A stretch of DNA of 64,000 bases, taken from contig NZ_JAKVLR010000001.1 of NCBI RefSeq assembly GCF_022484265.1, positions 2,418,001 through 2,482,000 of the forward strand. Reading direction: 5' to 3'. This DNA is from Companilactobacillus sp. (lineage in GTDB: Bacteria > Bacillota > Bacilli > Lactobacillales > Lactobacillaceae). Below the pieces are notes generated by a model. The model made no database searches. It was not told where the DNA came from and saw only the letters and a list, made by a program, of their open reading frames with translations. The stretch's first letter is position 1, and each line of letters opens with the position of its first letter. Shown here one piece after another: positions 7,245 through 14,831 of this stretch. The position numbers and the translations under genes were made by a program.

Positions 7245-9146
7245 ATGGAAACAGTAGGTCAAGATCAAATTATTATTGCGACGGCCGGACATGTGGATCA
7301 TGGTAAAACTACTTTAATCAAAGCTCTCACTGGAATCGATACTGATACCATGGAAGCTGAAAAAAAGCGTGGCTTAACGATTAACTTAGGCTTCGCTTTT
7401 TTCGATTTACCGAATCATGAACAAGTGGGAATCGTTGATGTTCCAGGACATGAGCGATTCTTAAAAAATATGATTGCCGGTTTAAGTGGGATTGATTTAG
7501 TTTTACTAGTGGTCGACGCTGCTGAAGGAATTATGCCACAAACTAAGGAACACGTTGAGATCATGTCGTTATTAGGCATCGATAATTACATTGTCGTGCT
7601 CAGTAAGATCGACACAGTCGACGACGATATCCGCGAATTAGTTACAGAAGACGTGAAAGATTTTTTGAAAAAACACGATATCGAAGCACCAATCGTACCA
7701 GTTGACGCTATTAGTGGCACCGGTATGAAGAATTTGATCGAAATCATGGATAAAAAAGTTGATTCGATCAAGAAACCGAAATATAACGGTATTCCTCGAA
7801 TCAACGTTGATCGTTCATTTTCTATTAAGGGATTTGGAACGATCATTACCGGAACGTTGCTAGAAGGCGAACTGACTAAAGGGATGACGCTTGAAGCCTT
7901 TCCTAGCGGCAAGACAACTAAGATCAGAAATATCCAAGTACATGACGAAGATGTTGACAAGGCAATGCCAGGAACTAGAACTGCCGTCAATCTAGCCAAC
8001 TTGAAGACTGAAGAGATCAGACGTGGGGATGTACTGACCTTGCCAGGAAATATTCAACCAACTTCGATGCTCGATGTTGACTTTAGGATCTTGCCAGATA
8101 AAAATGCACATCTAGTTGATTTGTGGAGCCGTGTCCGGGTTTATCTAGGTGCTGAAGAGATCATCGCTAGAGTCGTTCCTTTGGGAGAAGAAACGATTGA
8201 TGCAACTAAAGATAATTACTTGCAATTAAGATTGGAAAAACCAGTCGCTGTCAAAAAAGGCGATCGCTATATCATTCGCTCATATTCACCAATGGTCTTG
8301 ATCGGTGGCGGAACTGTACTGGATCCTAATCCTAAAAAGCATCGTCGCTACAACGATGACGTTTTGGAACAGCTTTCCGTTAAAGCCTCTGGAAATCAAG
8401 AACAAATTGCACTCGACTTTTTAATGAATCAGTCAGAACTAGGGGCTACGATCGACGGATTGGCAGACTATTTGAATATTTCAGTTGATGATGCCAAGGC
8501 GATCGTCCAAACCTTGACCGATGAAAACGAGGTCACTAAGTACGGTAAGTTAGTCGTAAGCAATGATCGACTAGCTAATTTCAAGAAAGATATTTTGGAA
8601 ACTCTTGGTGTTTACCACAAGAGCCATCGTCTAGAAAACGGAATGAATAAAGAAGAATTAATAGCAAAATTCCGTACAGTTGTCGATGGTAAAACAATGG
8701 AACGCATCCTCGAAAAGATGGTTTCCGAAAAATTGATCCGGATCAAAGGCTTTATTGTTGCGGATGCTAATTTCCACGTTAAGTTAAATAAGTATCAACA
8801 AGCAGCCTATGATGAGATCATCGCAACCTTGAAAAAAGACCCATTGATGCCACCAAGCGATGACGATATTGTCGGTAACGATAAGAACAAGCAAGAAGTT
8901 TTCAAGTCGCTTGAAGGTCACGTAACAGTGCGGTTAGGCGAAAAAAATGTCATGCTCAAATCGGCTTTTGACGACGTTACTCAACAGGTAGTCAATTACT
9001 TGAAGAAGAATCAAACAATGACGATTGCTGAGTTTAGAGACTTAACTGGAGCCAGTCGTAAGTACGGCATGTTGATCCTGGAATACATGGATAAACAGGG
9101 AGTAACTCGTCGTAAAGAAAATATGCGGGTATTAGCTAAGGGGTGA
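7245..9146 (+). CDS. selB: Selenocysteine-specific elongation factor SelB
   Basis: A 633-aa GTPase that brings Sec-tRNA(Sec) to UGA codons marked by a SECIS hairpin. It has an EF-Tu-like G domain with GHVDHGKT (15-22), the SelB-type switch GLTINLGFAFF (43-53), DVPGHE (65-70) and SKID (120-123). Two beta-barrel domains and SelB domain IV follow. The C-terminal ~260 residues carry the winged-helix repeats that bind SECIS RNA, ending in EFRDLTGASRKYGMLILEYMD, typical of the last winged helix. Length is close to E. coli SelB (614 aa). ATG 7245 has a TAGGAGGA SD, 9 nt after the previous gene. Confidence 0.96.
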   Translation: METVGQDQIIIATAGHVDHGKTTLIKALTGIDTDTMEAEKKRGLTINLGFAFFDLPNHEQVGIVDVPGHERFLKNMIAGLSGIDLVLLVVDAAEGIMPQTKEHVEIMSLLGIDNYIVVLSKIDTVDDDIRELVTEDVKDFLKKHDIEAPIVPVDAISGTGMKNLIEIMDKKVDSIKKPKYNGIPRINVDRSFSIKGFGTIITGTLLEGELTKGMTLEAFPSGKTTKIRNIQVHDEDVDKAMPGTRTAVNLANLKTEEIRRGDVLTLPGNIQPTSMLDVDFRILPDKNAHLVDLWSRVRVYLGAEEIIARVVPLGEETIDATKDNYLQLRLEKPVAVKKGDRYIIRSYSPMVLIGGGTVLDPNPKKHRRYNDDVLEQLSVKASGNQEQIALDFLMNQSELGATIDGLADYLNISVDDAKAIVQTLTDENEVTKYGKLVVSNDRLANFKKDILETLGVYHKSHRLENGMNKEELIAKFRTVVDGKTMERILEKMVSEKLIRIKGFIVADANFHVKLNKYQQAAYDEIIATLKKDPLMPPSDDDIVGNDKNKQEVFKSLEGHVTVRLGEKNVMLKSAFDDVTQQVVNYLKKNQTMTIAEFRDLTGASRKYGMLILEYMDKQGVTRRKENMRVLAKG

Positions 9147-9151
9147 AATAA

Positions 9152-10312
9152 ATGATTTATTTTGACAATTCTGCAACCACGGCCATTAAGCCAAAGTCTG
9201 TTGGTGAGACTGTCTATAAGACTCTCAGCACGGGTACGTACGGTAATCCTGGACGTGATTCGTCTGATTTTAGTGTCAATGCCAGCGACATGGTCAATCA
9301 CGCTAGAAACCAAATTAAACAGCTTTTTAACGTGCCATCAACGGACTTGGTCACGTTTACTAACAATGCTACAGAAAGTTTGAACACTGTTTTGAAAGGT
9401 TTGTTGCATGCTGGAGACCACGTGATTTCGACTAACTACGAGCATAATTCAGTGATCCGTCCCTTGAATCAATTGCATGAGAATAATCAGGTGGAAGTCA
9501 GCTTTTTGCCATTTGATCCCAAAACAGGTCGCTTGATGATCGAGCAGTTAGATCAATTGCTACAGGATAATACCAAAATGATTGTTTGTACTCACGCCTC
9601 AAATGTGACCGGCTATGTTTTACCAGTCAAAGAGATCAGCGAGTTTTGTCAAAAACATGACTTGCTGTTCGTAGTTGATGCTGCTCAAACGGCTGGTTTT
9701 GAAGATATTGATATTCAAAAAATGCAGATTGATGCACTTTGTTTTACTGGTCATAAATCTTTGTATGGCCCACAAGGCACAGGTGGTATTTGTCTGCGCA
9801 AGCCGCTGGAAATTGAACCTTTAAAGAGTGGGGGTACAGGAATTGAATCATTTAATCCACTCATGCCGGCACATTATCCAACGCATTTAGAAGCGGGAAC
9901 ACTCAACGTACCAGGTATTGCGGGATTAGCTGCAGGTGTTGATTATGTCTTAGAACATGGTACTGACAAAATCCGTGCTCAGGTCAATCACCTGACGGAT
10001 ATGATCCAGGATGGATTGGAAAAGTATCCTCAGATCAAGGTTTATACCCCTAGAAATTACGAGACGACTGGTGTAGTGTCATTCAATTTAGAAGGTGTAA
10101 ATTCAGCTGACGTTGGGCAATGGCTCTGGGATGAATATCAAATCGCCACACGCTCTGGAGCTCACTGTGCACCAAAGGTTCACCAAACCTTTAAAACCGT
10201 AGAACAAGGCATCGTACGATTATCGCTATCAAGTTTTAATACCGAAGCAGAAGTTAAAACATTGCTGAGTGCAATTGATAAGATGATCGAAGAAAGTCAG
10301 GAGGAAGTCTAA
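9152..10312 (+). CDS. Class V aminotransferase / cysteine desulfurase (EF2568 type)
   Basis: A 386-aa PLP enzyme starting 5 nt after selB. The PLP lysine is Lys202 in FTGHKSLYGPQGTGG and the putative catalytic cysteine is Cys339 in RSGAHCAPKVHQTF. The N-terminus MIYFDNSATTAIKP is typical of the fold. It matches the cysteine desulfurase/selenocysteine lyase group that clusters with selenium genes in Enterococcus (EF2568 type), rather than the Fe-S NifS/IscS or SufS operons. The likely job is to mobilise sulfur or selenium from (seleno)cysteine for YedF/DUF3343/SelD. Its stop codon abuts the selA start at 10312. Confidence 0.88.
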   Translation: MIYFDNSATTAIKPKSVGETVYKTLSTGTYGNPGRDSSDFSVNASDMVNHARNQIKQLFNVPSTDLVTFTNNATESLNTVLKGLLHAGDHVISTNYEHNSVIRPLNQLHENNQVEVSFLPFDPKTGRLMIEQLDQLLQDNTKMIVCTHASNVTGYVLPVKEISEFCQKHDLLFVVDAAQTAGFEDIDIQKMQIDALCFTGHKSLYGPQGTGGICLRKPLEIEPLKSGGTGIESFNPLMPAHYPTHLEAGTLNVPGIAGLAAGVDYVLEHGTDKIRAQVNHLTDMIQDGLEKYPQIKVYTPRNYETTGVVSFNLEGVNSADVGQWLWDEYQIATRSGAHCAPKVHQTFKTVEQGIVRLSLSSFNTEAEVKTLLSAIDKMIEESQEEV

Positions 10313-11703
10313 TGGATCAACGTTCAATGTTACGTAAATTACCTTCAATGAATGATTTGCTAAATTCAGATATTGCCAAAAATTGGGAACAGCAAGTTGA
10401 TCAATCAGTAGTCAAAGAGATGATCGAGCAAGTTATTCAAGATACTCGTAAAGCTATTCTAGCTGGTGATATCGATGAATTGGCTGACAACTTTTTTGAA
10501 TCTAAGGTTGATAAAATGTTAGCTGATCGTCGAGTCAGTGCATTGCAACCTGTTGTCAATGCGACAGGTGTAGTCTTGCATACCAATCTCGGACGTGCCA
10601 AATTAGCTAAGGAAGCTGAAGATGCCATCGACAGCGTTGCAAGTCACGCAACTAATTTGGAATACGATATCACCATCGGTCAACGTGGCGATCGCTATAA
10701 GTACGTTGGAAAATTAGTTTCCGAATTGACTGGAGCAGACGACGCAATCGTGGTCAACAACAATGCTGCTGCCGTGATGCTGGTATTGAGTTCGTTGTTC
10801 AATCAAAAGGAATTGATTATTTCACGTGGTCAATTAGTTGAAATCGGTGGTTCATTTAGAATTCCTGATATTATTACTTCGACTGGTGGAATCTTGAAAG
10901 AAGTAGGAACTACCAATAAGACGCACTTGAAAGACTATGAAAATGCTATTAGTGAAGAAACTGGTGGAATCTTACGAGTACATACTAGTAACTATAAATT
11001 GATCGGTTTCTCAGAAACGCCAACATCCAAAGAGTTAGCTACCGTAGCGCATAAGTATCACCTGCCACTGGTTAACGATTTAGGTAGTGGTTTAATGATT
11101 GACCTTGAAAAATATGGACTAGGTCATGAACCAACGATCCAGGAAGAACTTGAAGACTGTGACCTAGTAATGTTTTCTGGCGACAAGCTTTTAGGTGGCC
11201 CACAAGCCGGTATTATCGCTGGTAAACAAGAATATATCGATAAGTTGAAGCACAATCAGCTATTGCGTGCATTGCGTGTTGATAAGATGACCTTGTCCGC
11301 CCTGATTGCCACATTGAAGCTATATCGTGACCCTGAATCAGCCATCACCAAAGTTCCAGTATTGCGTGAATTGACAATGAAGGAAGAACAAGTTTTGCAA
11401 AAGGCCAAGACCCTGCAAGACTTGATTGAAAAAAATACTGACTTCCATGCCACAATTGAGAAAGGTACTTCCATGGTTGGTGGGGGATCGTTCCCTGATG
11501 TCCAATTGCCAACGTATTTGATTGATTTGGAATCAGACTCGTCAGAGACTAAATTGAATCGCTATCTGGAATACGCAACGACACCAATTATTACCCGTGT
11601 CAGCCATGGTAAAGTTTATTTAGATCTTAGATCCATCGACGAATCAGACTTCGACAAAATCATTGTTAGTTTGAATGAAGTCCAAAATAAAATCTCGAAA
11701 TAA
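10312..11703 (+). CDS. selA: L-seryl-tRNA(Sec) selenium transferase SelA
   Basis: A 463-aa PLP enzyme that converts Ser-tRNA(Sec) to Sec-tRNA(Sec) with selenophosphate. The PLP lysine is Lys292 in MFSGDKLLGGPQAG, the SelA signature; VVNATGVVLHTNLGRA near residue 82 and VVNNNAAAVML near residue 145 are also characteristic. Length equals E. coli SelA. It is the last gene of the long sel run and is followed directly by a strong terminator. The start overlaps the aminotransferase stop by one base, with GAGGAAG as SD. Confidence 0.96.
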   Translation: MDQRSMLRKLPSMNDLLNSDIAKNWEQQVDQSVVKEMIEQVIQDTRKAILAGDIDELADNFFESKVDKMLADRRVSALQPVVNATGVVLHTNLGRAKLAKEAEDAIDSVASHATNLEYDITIGQRGDRYKYVGKLVSELTGADDAIVVNNNAAAVMLVLSSLFNQKELIISRGQLVEIGGSFRIPDIITSTGGILKEVGTTNKTHLKDYENAISEETGGILRVHTSNYKLIGFSETPTSKELATVAHKYHLPLVNDLGSGLMIDLEKYGLGHEPTIQEELEDCDLVMFSGDKLLGGPQAGIIAGKQEYIDKLKHNQLLRALRVDKMTLSALIATLKLYRDPESAITKVPVLRELTMKEEQVLQKAKTLQDLIEKNTDFHATIEKGTSMVGGGSFPDVQLPTYLIDLESDSSETKLNRYLEYATTPIITRVSHGKVYLDLRSIDESDFDKIIVSLNEVQNKISK

Positions 11704-11708
11704 TTCAC

Positions 11709-11751
11709 AAGCTTTTGAAATTCAGCGATGATATTTTCAAAAGCTTTTTTT
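11709..11751 (+). terminator. Intrinsic terminator after selA
   Basis: A 12-bp perfect stem (11709-11720 with 11735-11746, AAGCTTTTGAAA and its complement), a 14-nt loop and a run of seven T (11745-11751). It closes the prdD-selA transcription unit. Confidence 0.9.
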
Positions 11752-12011
11752 GTTGTCTGATTTAATTTTTTTGAAAAGTGTCTTTAAATCCATAACACAC
11801 GTCTATCATATTTAAACAGAAATGAGCTTTAACTGTATGTTTATCAAGTGATTGGTGAATTCACTGTATTGGATTTTTATTAATAAAATTCGAATCACTT
11901 AATAATTAGGGTATGTCCTAAATAATGAAAAATTATTTGTAAACGGTTTATTGAACACTGAAATCTGCTATAATTGATTAGTGAAAAAAATTACAAATTG
12001 GGGAGAGTTTT
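11752..12011 (+). promoter_or_regulatory. Promoter region of yedE with cre-like site
   Basis: AT-rich intergenic DNA with no ORF. An extended -10 box, TG-C-TATAAT (TATAAT 11969-11974), has a weak -35 TTTATT (11947-11952), 16 nt away. Just upstream, TGTAAACGGTTTAT (11938-11951) matches 12 of 14 positions of the CcpA cre consensus TGWAANCGNTNWCA and overlaps the -35, where CcpA binding would repress. AAGTGATT near 11853 and AATCACTT near 11893 form a distant inverted repeat of unknown meaning. The SD GGGGAG precedes ATG 12012. No tRNA-Sec fold is seen here. Confidence 0.6.
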
Positions 12012-13232
12012 ATGGAACGGATGAGAAAAGCCTGGAACCCGTTGATCGTGGTTCCTATTTTGGGTGTTCTGTCAGCTTACTTTTTTGGAATAACTAGTAA
12101 GCAATGGGCAGTCACAGGGGAGTTTACTAGATGGGGTGGTCATTTAATGAACTTCGTGGGGATCGATACTTCGAAGTTTACCTACTTTAAAATGATCAAA
12201 TTTCAAGGAACACCACTTGATCGTGTTGATGGAGTTATGATCATCGGGATGTTCATCGGTGCCTTTGTCGCCGCTTTAATTTCAAATAACGTTAAATTCC
12301 GCCTACCAACTTCTAAAACCAGAGTTTTCCAAGCATTAGGTGGCGGTATCATGGCTGGATTTGGTGCTAGATTGGCTATGGGATGCAATTTAGCAGCATT
12401 CTTTACAGGAATCCCACAGTTTTCATTGCACGCATGGTTCTTTACGATTTTTACAATTATCGGAACTTATGTTGGTACTAGAATTATCAAGGAACCAGTA
12501 TTTCAATCAAAAATCAAATTGAAAAAGGTCCACAAGAACACGCTTTATAACATTCATGAAAAAGATAATTCAACTAGAAATAATTGGTTGTTGATCATTA
12601 GCACTTTATTAATCTTGTTCTTATTCGTTGTGGAATATAACAAGCAATCATTGTTCCCACTAGTATTGGTATTTGGTTTAGCTTTTGGCTTCTTATTGGA
12701 AAAAGGCCAAGTTTGCTTTACTTCAGCTTTCCGTGATCTTTGGACAGCAGGTCGTTCAAACATGACCGTTGCAATCATTCTCGGAATGATCATCAGTACA
12801 ATTGGTACTTTTGCATTTATTCAAAATGGCACACCTGCGGTTATTCACTGGGCAGGCTGGAATACCGTTATCGGAGGATTCATCTTTGGTGTTGGTATTG
12901 TTATCGCTGGTGGTTGTGAAACTGGCTGGATGTACCGTGCTGTTGAAGGACAAGTACATTACATGCTAGTTGGTGTTGGTAACATTTTAGGTTCAATTTT
13001 ATTAGTTTTAGTTTGGGACAAAGTTGCGCCGGTGCTAGCCTACAATGGCCCAGAAGTTAACTTATTGAAGACTTTCGGACCATATGGTGGCTTGATCATT
13101 ACTTATGTAGGATTATTGGTCATGCTTGGACTCGTGTACGTTTATGTAAAATGGTACTTCAGAAAAGTTAATAAAAAACAATCTGTTGAGCAGGGAAACC
13201 TCAGTAATGAACAACCTGCACAACAGGTTTAA
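12012..13232 (+). CDS. yedE: YeeE/YedE family putative selenium/sulfur transporter
   Basis: A 406-aa membrane protein with about ten hydrophobic segments in two repeats. Each repeat carries the family's conserved glycine/cysteine motif: ARLAMGCNLAAFFTG (around residue 120) and VIAGGCETGWMYRA (around residue 298). Such cysteines line the pathway in YeeE/TsuA thiosulfate transporters. The YedE subgroup is associated with selenium metabolism. It forms a two-gene unit with a TusA-like protein 14 nt downstream, like yeeE-yeeD or yedE-yedF pairs. The location directly after selA favours a selenium role; thiosulfate uptake is the alternative. Confidence 0.87.
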   Translation: MERMRKAWNPLIVVPILGVLSAYFFGITSKQWAVTGEFTRWGGHLMNFVGIDTSKFTYFKMIKFQGTPLDRVDGVMIIGMFIGAFVAALISNNVKFRLPTSKTRVFQALGGGIMAGFGARLAMGCNLAAFFTGIPQFSLHAWFFTIFTIIGTYVGTRIIKEPVFQSKIKLKKVHKNTLYNIHEKDNSTRNNWLLIISTLLILFLFVVEYNKQSLFPLVLVFGLAFGFLLEKGQVCFTSAFRDLWTAGRSNMTVAIILGMIISTIGTFAFIQNGTPAVIHWAGWNTVIGGFIFGVGIVIAGGCETGWMYRAVEGQVHYMLVGVGNILGSILLVLVWDKVAPVLAYNGPEVNLLKTFGPYGGLIITYVGLLVMLGLVYVYVKWYFRKVNKKQSVEQGNLSNEQPAQQV

Positions 13233-13246
13233 TAGGAGGCACTACC

Positions 13247-13501
13247 ATGAAAGAAACAAATAACGCAAAGACAGATTACACAATTGATTACTTTTTAAAC
13301 TTGGAAGGCGAACCTTGTCCATTCCCAGCAATGTCAACGATCGATGCTTACGATGACATGAAAGATGGCGAAGTTATTGAAATCATCAGTGATTGTCCAC
13401 AATCGATCAACAACATTCCGGTTGATGCAAAAAATCGGAATCATGAAGTATTGTTGGTTGAACAAAATGGACCAACTTTCAGATATGTAATCAGAAAATA
13501 G
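13247..13501 (+). CDS. TusA/SirA-like sulfurtransferase paired with YedE
   Basis: An 84-aa protein, ATG 13247 with a TAGGAGG SD. The family motif GEPCPFPAM (CPxP cysteine near residue 24) is followed by the usual DGEVIEIISDCPQSINNIP stretch with a second Cys. It would accept the atom delivered by YedE as a persulfide or perselenide. It is the third CPxP or carrier-type protein in the selenium region, besides YedF and the DUF3343 protein. It ends at the terminator shared with the convergent cbpA-like gene. Confidence 0.85.
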   Translation: MKETNNAKTDYTIDYFLNLEGEPCPFPAMSTIDAYDDMKDGEVIEIISDCPQSINNIPVDAKNRNHEVLLVEQNGPTFRYVIRK

Positions 13502-13505
13502 ACAA

Positions 13506-13541
13506 AAATAAGGTAGAAACCAATCGGTTTCTACCTTATTT
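13506..13541. terminator. Bidirectional terminator between tusA-like gene and cbpA-like gene
   Basis: A 16-bp perfect stem (13506-13521 with 13526-13541) with the loop AATC. The reverse strand has a run of five T after the stem (bases 13504-13508); the forward strand has a weaker T/A tract. It serves both convergent units. Confidence 0.88.
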
Positions 13542-13557
13542 ATTTGCGATTATATTT

Positions 13558-14220
13558 TTACAAGGTTGATTTATCTAAAATCTTACCTGACTTGAGGTCG
13601 TCGATTTCTGAAACTACAAAGCCTTTGCGTTCTAGTTTAGTGATGATCAATTTAAGTGTATCGATCGATACGCCAGAAGGAAGGGTGAACAAAGTTCTAC
13701 GAACAACTTCATTAGACTTCGCATCCAAAGTAACACAGGCAGCGATTGAAACATACTTAGAAATGATCTTAGACATTTTAACTAAGTCGCCACGGTCTCC
13801 AGATGAACTGACAGTTAGGACGTAGCTACTGATCTCTAAGTTCCAAGCATCTGACAGCATGCTGAGCAATCTAGCATGGGTCAAAATACCGTAGAACAAG
13901 TTTGATTCATCTAAGACTGCAATGTAAGGCAAGTCTTTAATGTTGAAGAAGACTTTGAAAAATGGTGAGTCAACGCTGATCGTTTTAGTAGCGTTTTTCA
14001 TCAAGGTTGTGACTGGTAAGTTCATGTCGCCGCCACGTGATTTGTGACGATAGATGTGCATCTTATAAATATTTCCCCTAAATATTTGTCCGCTTTCATC
14101 TAAGATCGGAACGCATCGAAAACCTGAGTCTTCAAGTACTTTTAATGCTTCTTCAAGAGTGACCGTTTCTTTAACTGTGGTCAATTTTTCTTTCTTTAGT
14201 ACTAGTGTTTTAACTAACAT
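13558..14220 (-). CDS. cbpA: CBS-domain/ACT-domain protein, cyclic-di-AMP-binding CbpA-like
   Basis: A 220-aa protein. ATG at 14220 is chosen over an in-frame GTG at 14241 because the SD GGATGGAGA lies about 8 nt before the ATG. Residues ~1-125 form two CBS motifs (VTLEEALKVLEDSGFRCVPI and VDSPFFKVFFNIKDLPYIAV, each followed by a Gly segment). The C-terminal ~90 residues look like an ACT domain (SYVLTVSSSGDRGDLVKMSK). This layout matches the Firmicutes CbpA family, a receptor for c-di-AMP in Listeria and lactobacilli. Nucleotide binding is not shown by the sequence. It stands alone between two terminators. Confidence 0.72.
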   Translation of the reverse strand: MLVKTLVLKKEKLTTVKETVTLEEALKVLEDSGFRCVPILDESGQIFRGNIYKMHIYRHKSRGGDMNLPVTTLMKNATKTISVDSPFFKVFFNIKDLPYIAVLDESNLFYGILTHARLLSMLSDAWNLEISSYVLTVSSSGDRGDLVKMSKIISKYVSIAACVTLDAKSNEVVRRTLFTLPSGVSIDTLKLIITKLERKGFVVSEIDDLKSGKILDKSTL

Positions 14221-14241
14221 AATATCATTCTCCATCCGCAC

Positions 14242-14430
14242 TCAATGTACTTATAATACAGTAATTTGGTCCAAAACTAAAGTGGGGTAGGGTGGCTACG
14301 ATTCAAAACGGATTATTGTCTGGAACGTAGTGGTCTAAATTGATTATGTTCGTGGTCATGGATAGTGGGGATGAATATTTGTAGTTCATTGAAATGCAGA
14401 CGAAGTAGGACTGCTTTGTACGATTTGTGT
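14242..14430. other. Intergenic DNA without recognisable gene
   Basis: The start of the 590-bp gap between cbpA and ldh. On the reverse strand a TATTAT -10-like box (around 14255) could serve cbpA, but no good -35 accompanies it. I see no ORF with an SD, RNA fold or repeat in the rest. Confidence 0.5.
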
Positions 14431-14543
14431 CTGATTTATGATCTAACCATAGTTCTTTTTCAATAGGAATCGCCGTCGGCTCCGCTTTGCTCCACGCTCC
14501 GCCGTTTACTCAGACTAAGCGCCTTGCGCTAAATCTGAGTAGA
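14431..14543 (+). repeat. Structured intergenic repeat, copy 1
   Basis: The first of three related copies. The shared unit runs from CTGATTTATG through a T-rich stretch, AATAGGAATCGCCG, a GC-rich palindromic middle and GCCGTTTACTCAGACT to a terminal hairpin. In this copy the hairpin at 14508-14540 pairs 13 of 15 positions around the loop CTT. The unit is far more GC-rich in its middle than its surroundings. It carries no ORF. Confidence 0.85.
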
Positions 14544-14561
14544 TGACCACCTTTTTCTTTT

Positions 14562-14640
14562 AATAGGAATCGCCGATGGCTCCACTGCGTTGTGCGCATC
14601 GCCGTTTACTCAGACTACGCACCTTGTCGCTAAGTCTGAG
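14562..14640 (+). repeat. Structured intergenic repeat, copy 2 (shorter, degenerate)
   Basis: It begins at AATAGGAATCGCCGATGG and ends with CTCAGACT...AGTCTGAG (14609-14640), with an 8-bp outer stem; the inner AGCGC/GCGCT stem is broken. CGATG...CATCG flank the central part. It lacks most of the ~30-nt upstream segment shared by copies 1 and 3. Confidence 0.82.
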
Positions 14641-14671
14641 ATATATATGACTGCAATTTCAGTGCACCTAT

Positions 14672-14782
14672 CTGATTTATGTTCTGACCATAGTTTCTTT
14701 TAATAGGAATCGCCGATGGCTCCACTGCGTTGCGCGCATTGCCGTTTACTCAGACTAAGCGCTTTGCGCTAAGTCTGAGTAG
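14672..14782 (+). repeat. Structured intergenic repeat, copy 3
   Basis: A full-length copy, closest to copy 1 upstream and to copy 2 in the middle. The terminal hairpin 14748-14780 pairs 14 of 15 positions. In the middle, CGATG faces CATTG, keeping a G-U pair where copy 2 has the full complement. It abuts the ldh terminator. Confidence 0.85.
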
Positions 14783-14811
14783 AAAAAAAGAACCCACATA
14801 GTGGGTTCTTT
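14783..14811 (-). terminator. Intrinsic terminator of ldh
   Basis: An 11-bp stem (14787-14797 with 14801-14811) with a 3-nt loop. Read on the reverse strand it is followed by a T-run (bases 14783-14789), just after the ldh stop. Confidence 0.9.
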
Positions 14812-14831
14812 AGATTAATGCTATAAAAGGA

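Noticed and set aside
11752..12011. selC (tRNA-Sec) in the gap after selA
   Set aside because: The gap is too AT-rich, with no long acceptor stem or TCA anticodon arm.
14455..14785. Three repeats as a CRISPR array
   Set aside because: There are only three unequal copies, each longer than 75 nt with internal hairpins, no uniform spacers and no cas genes.
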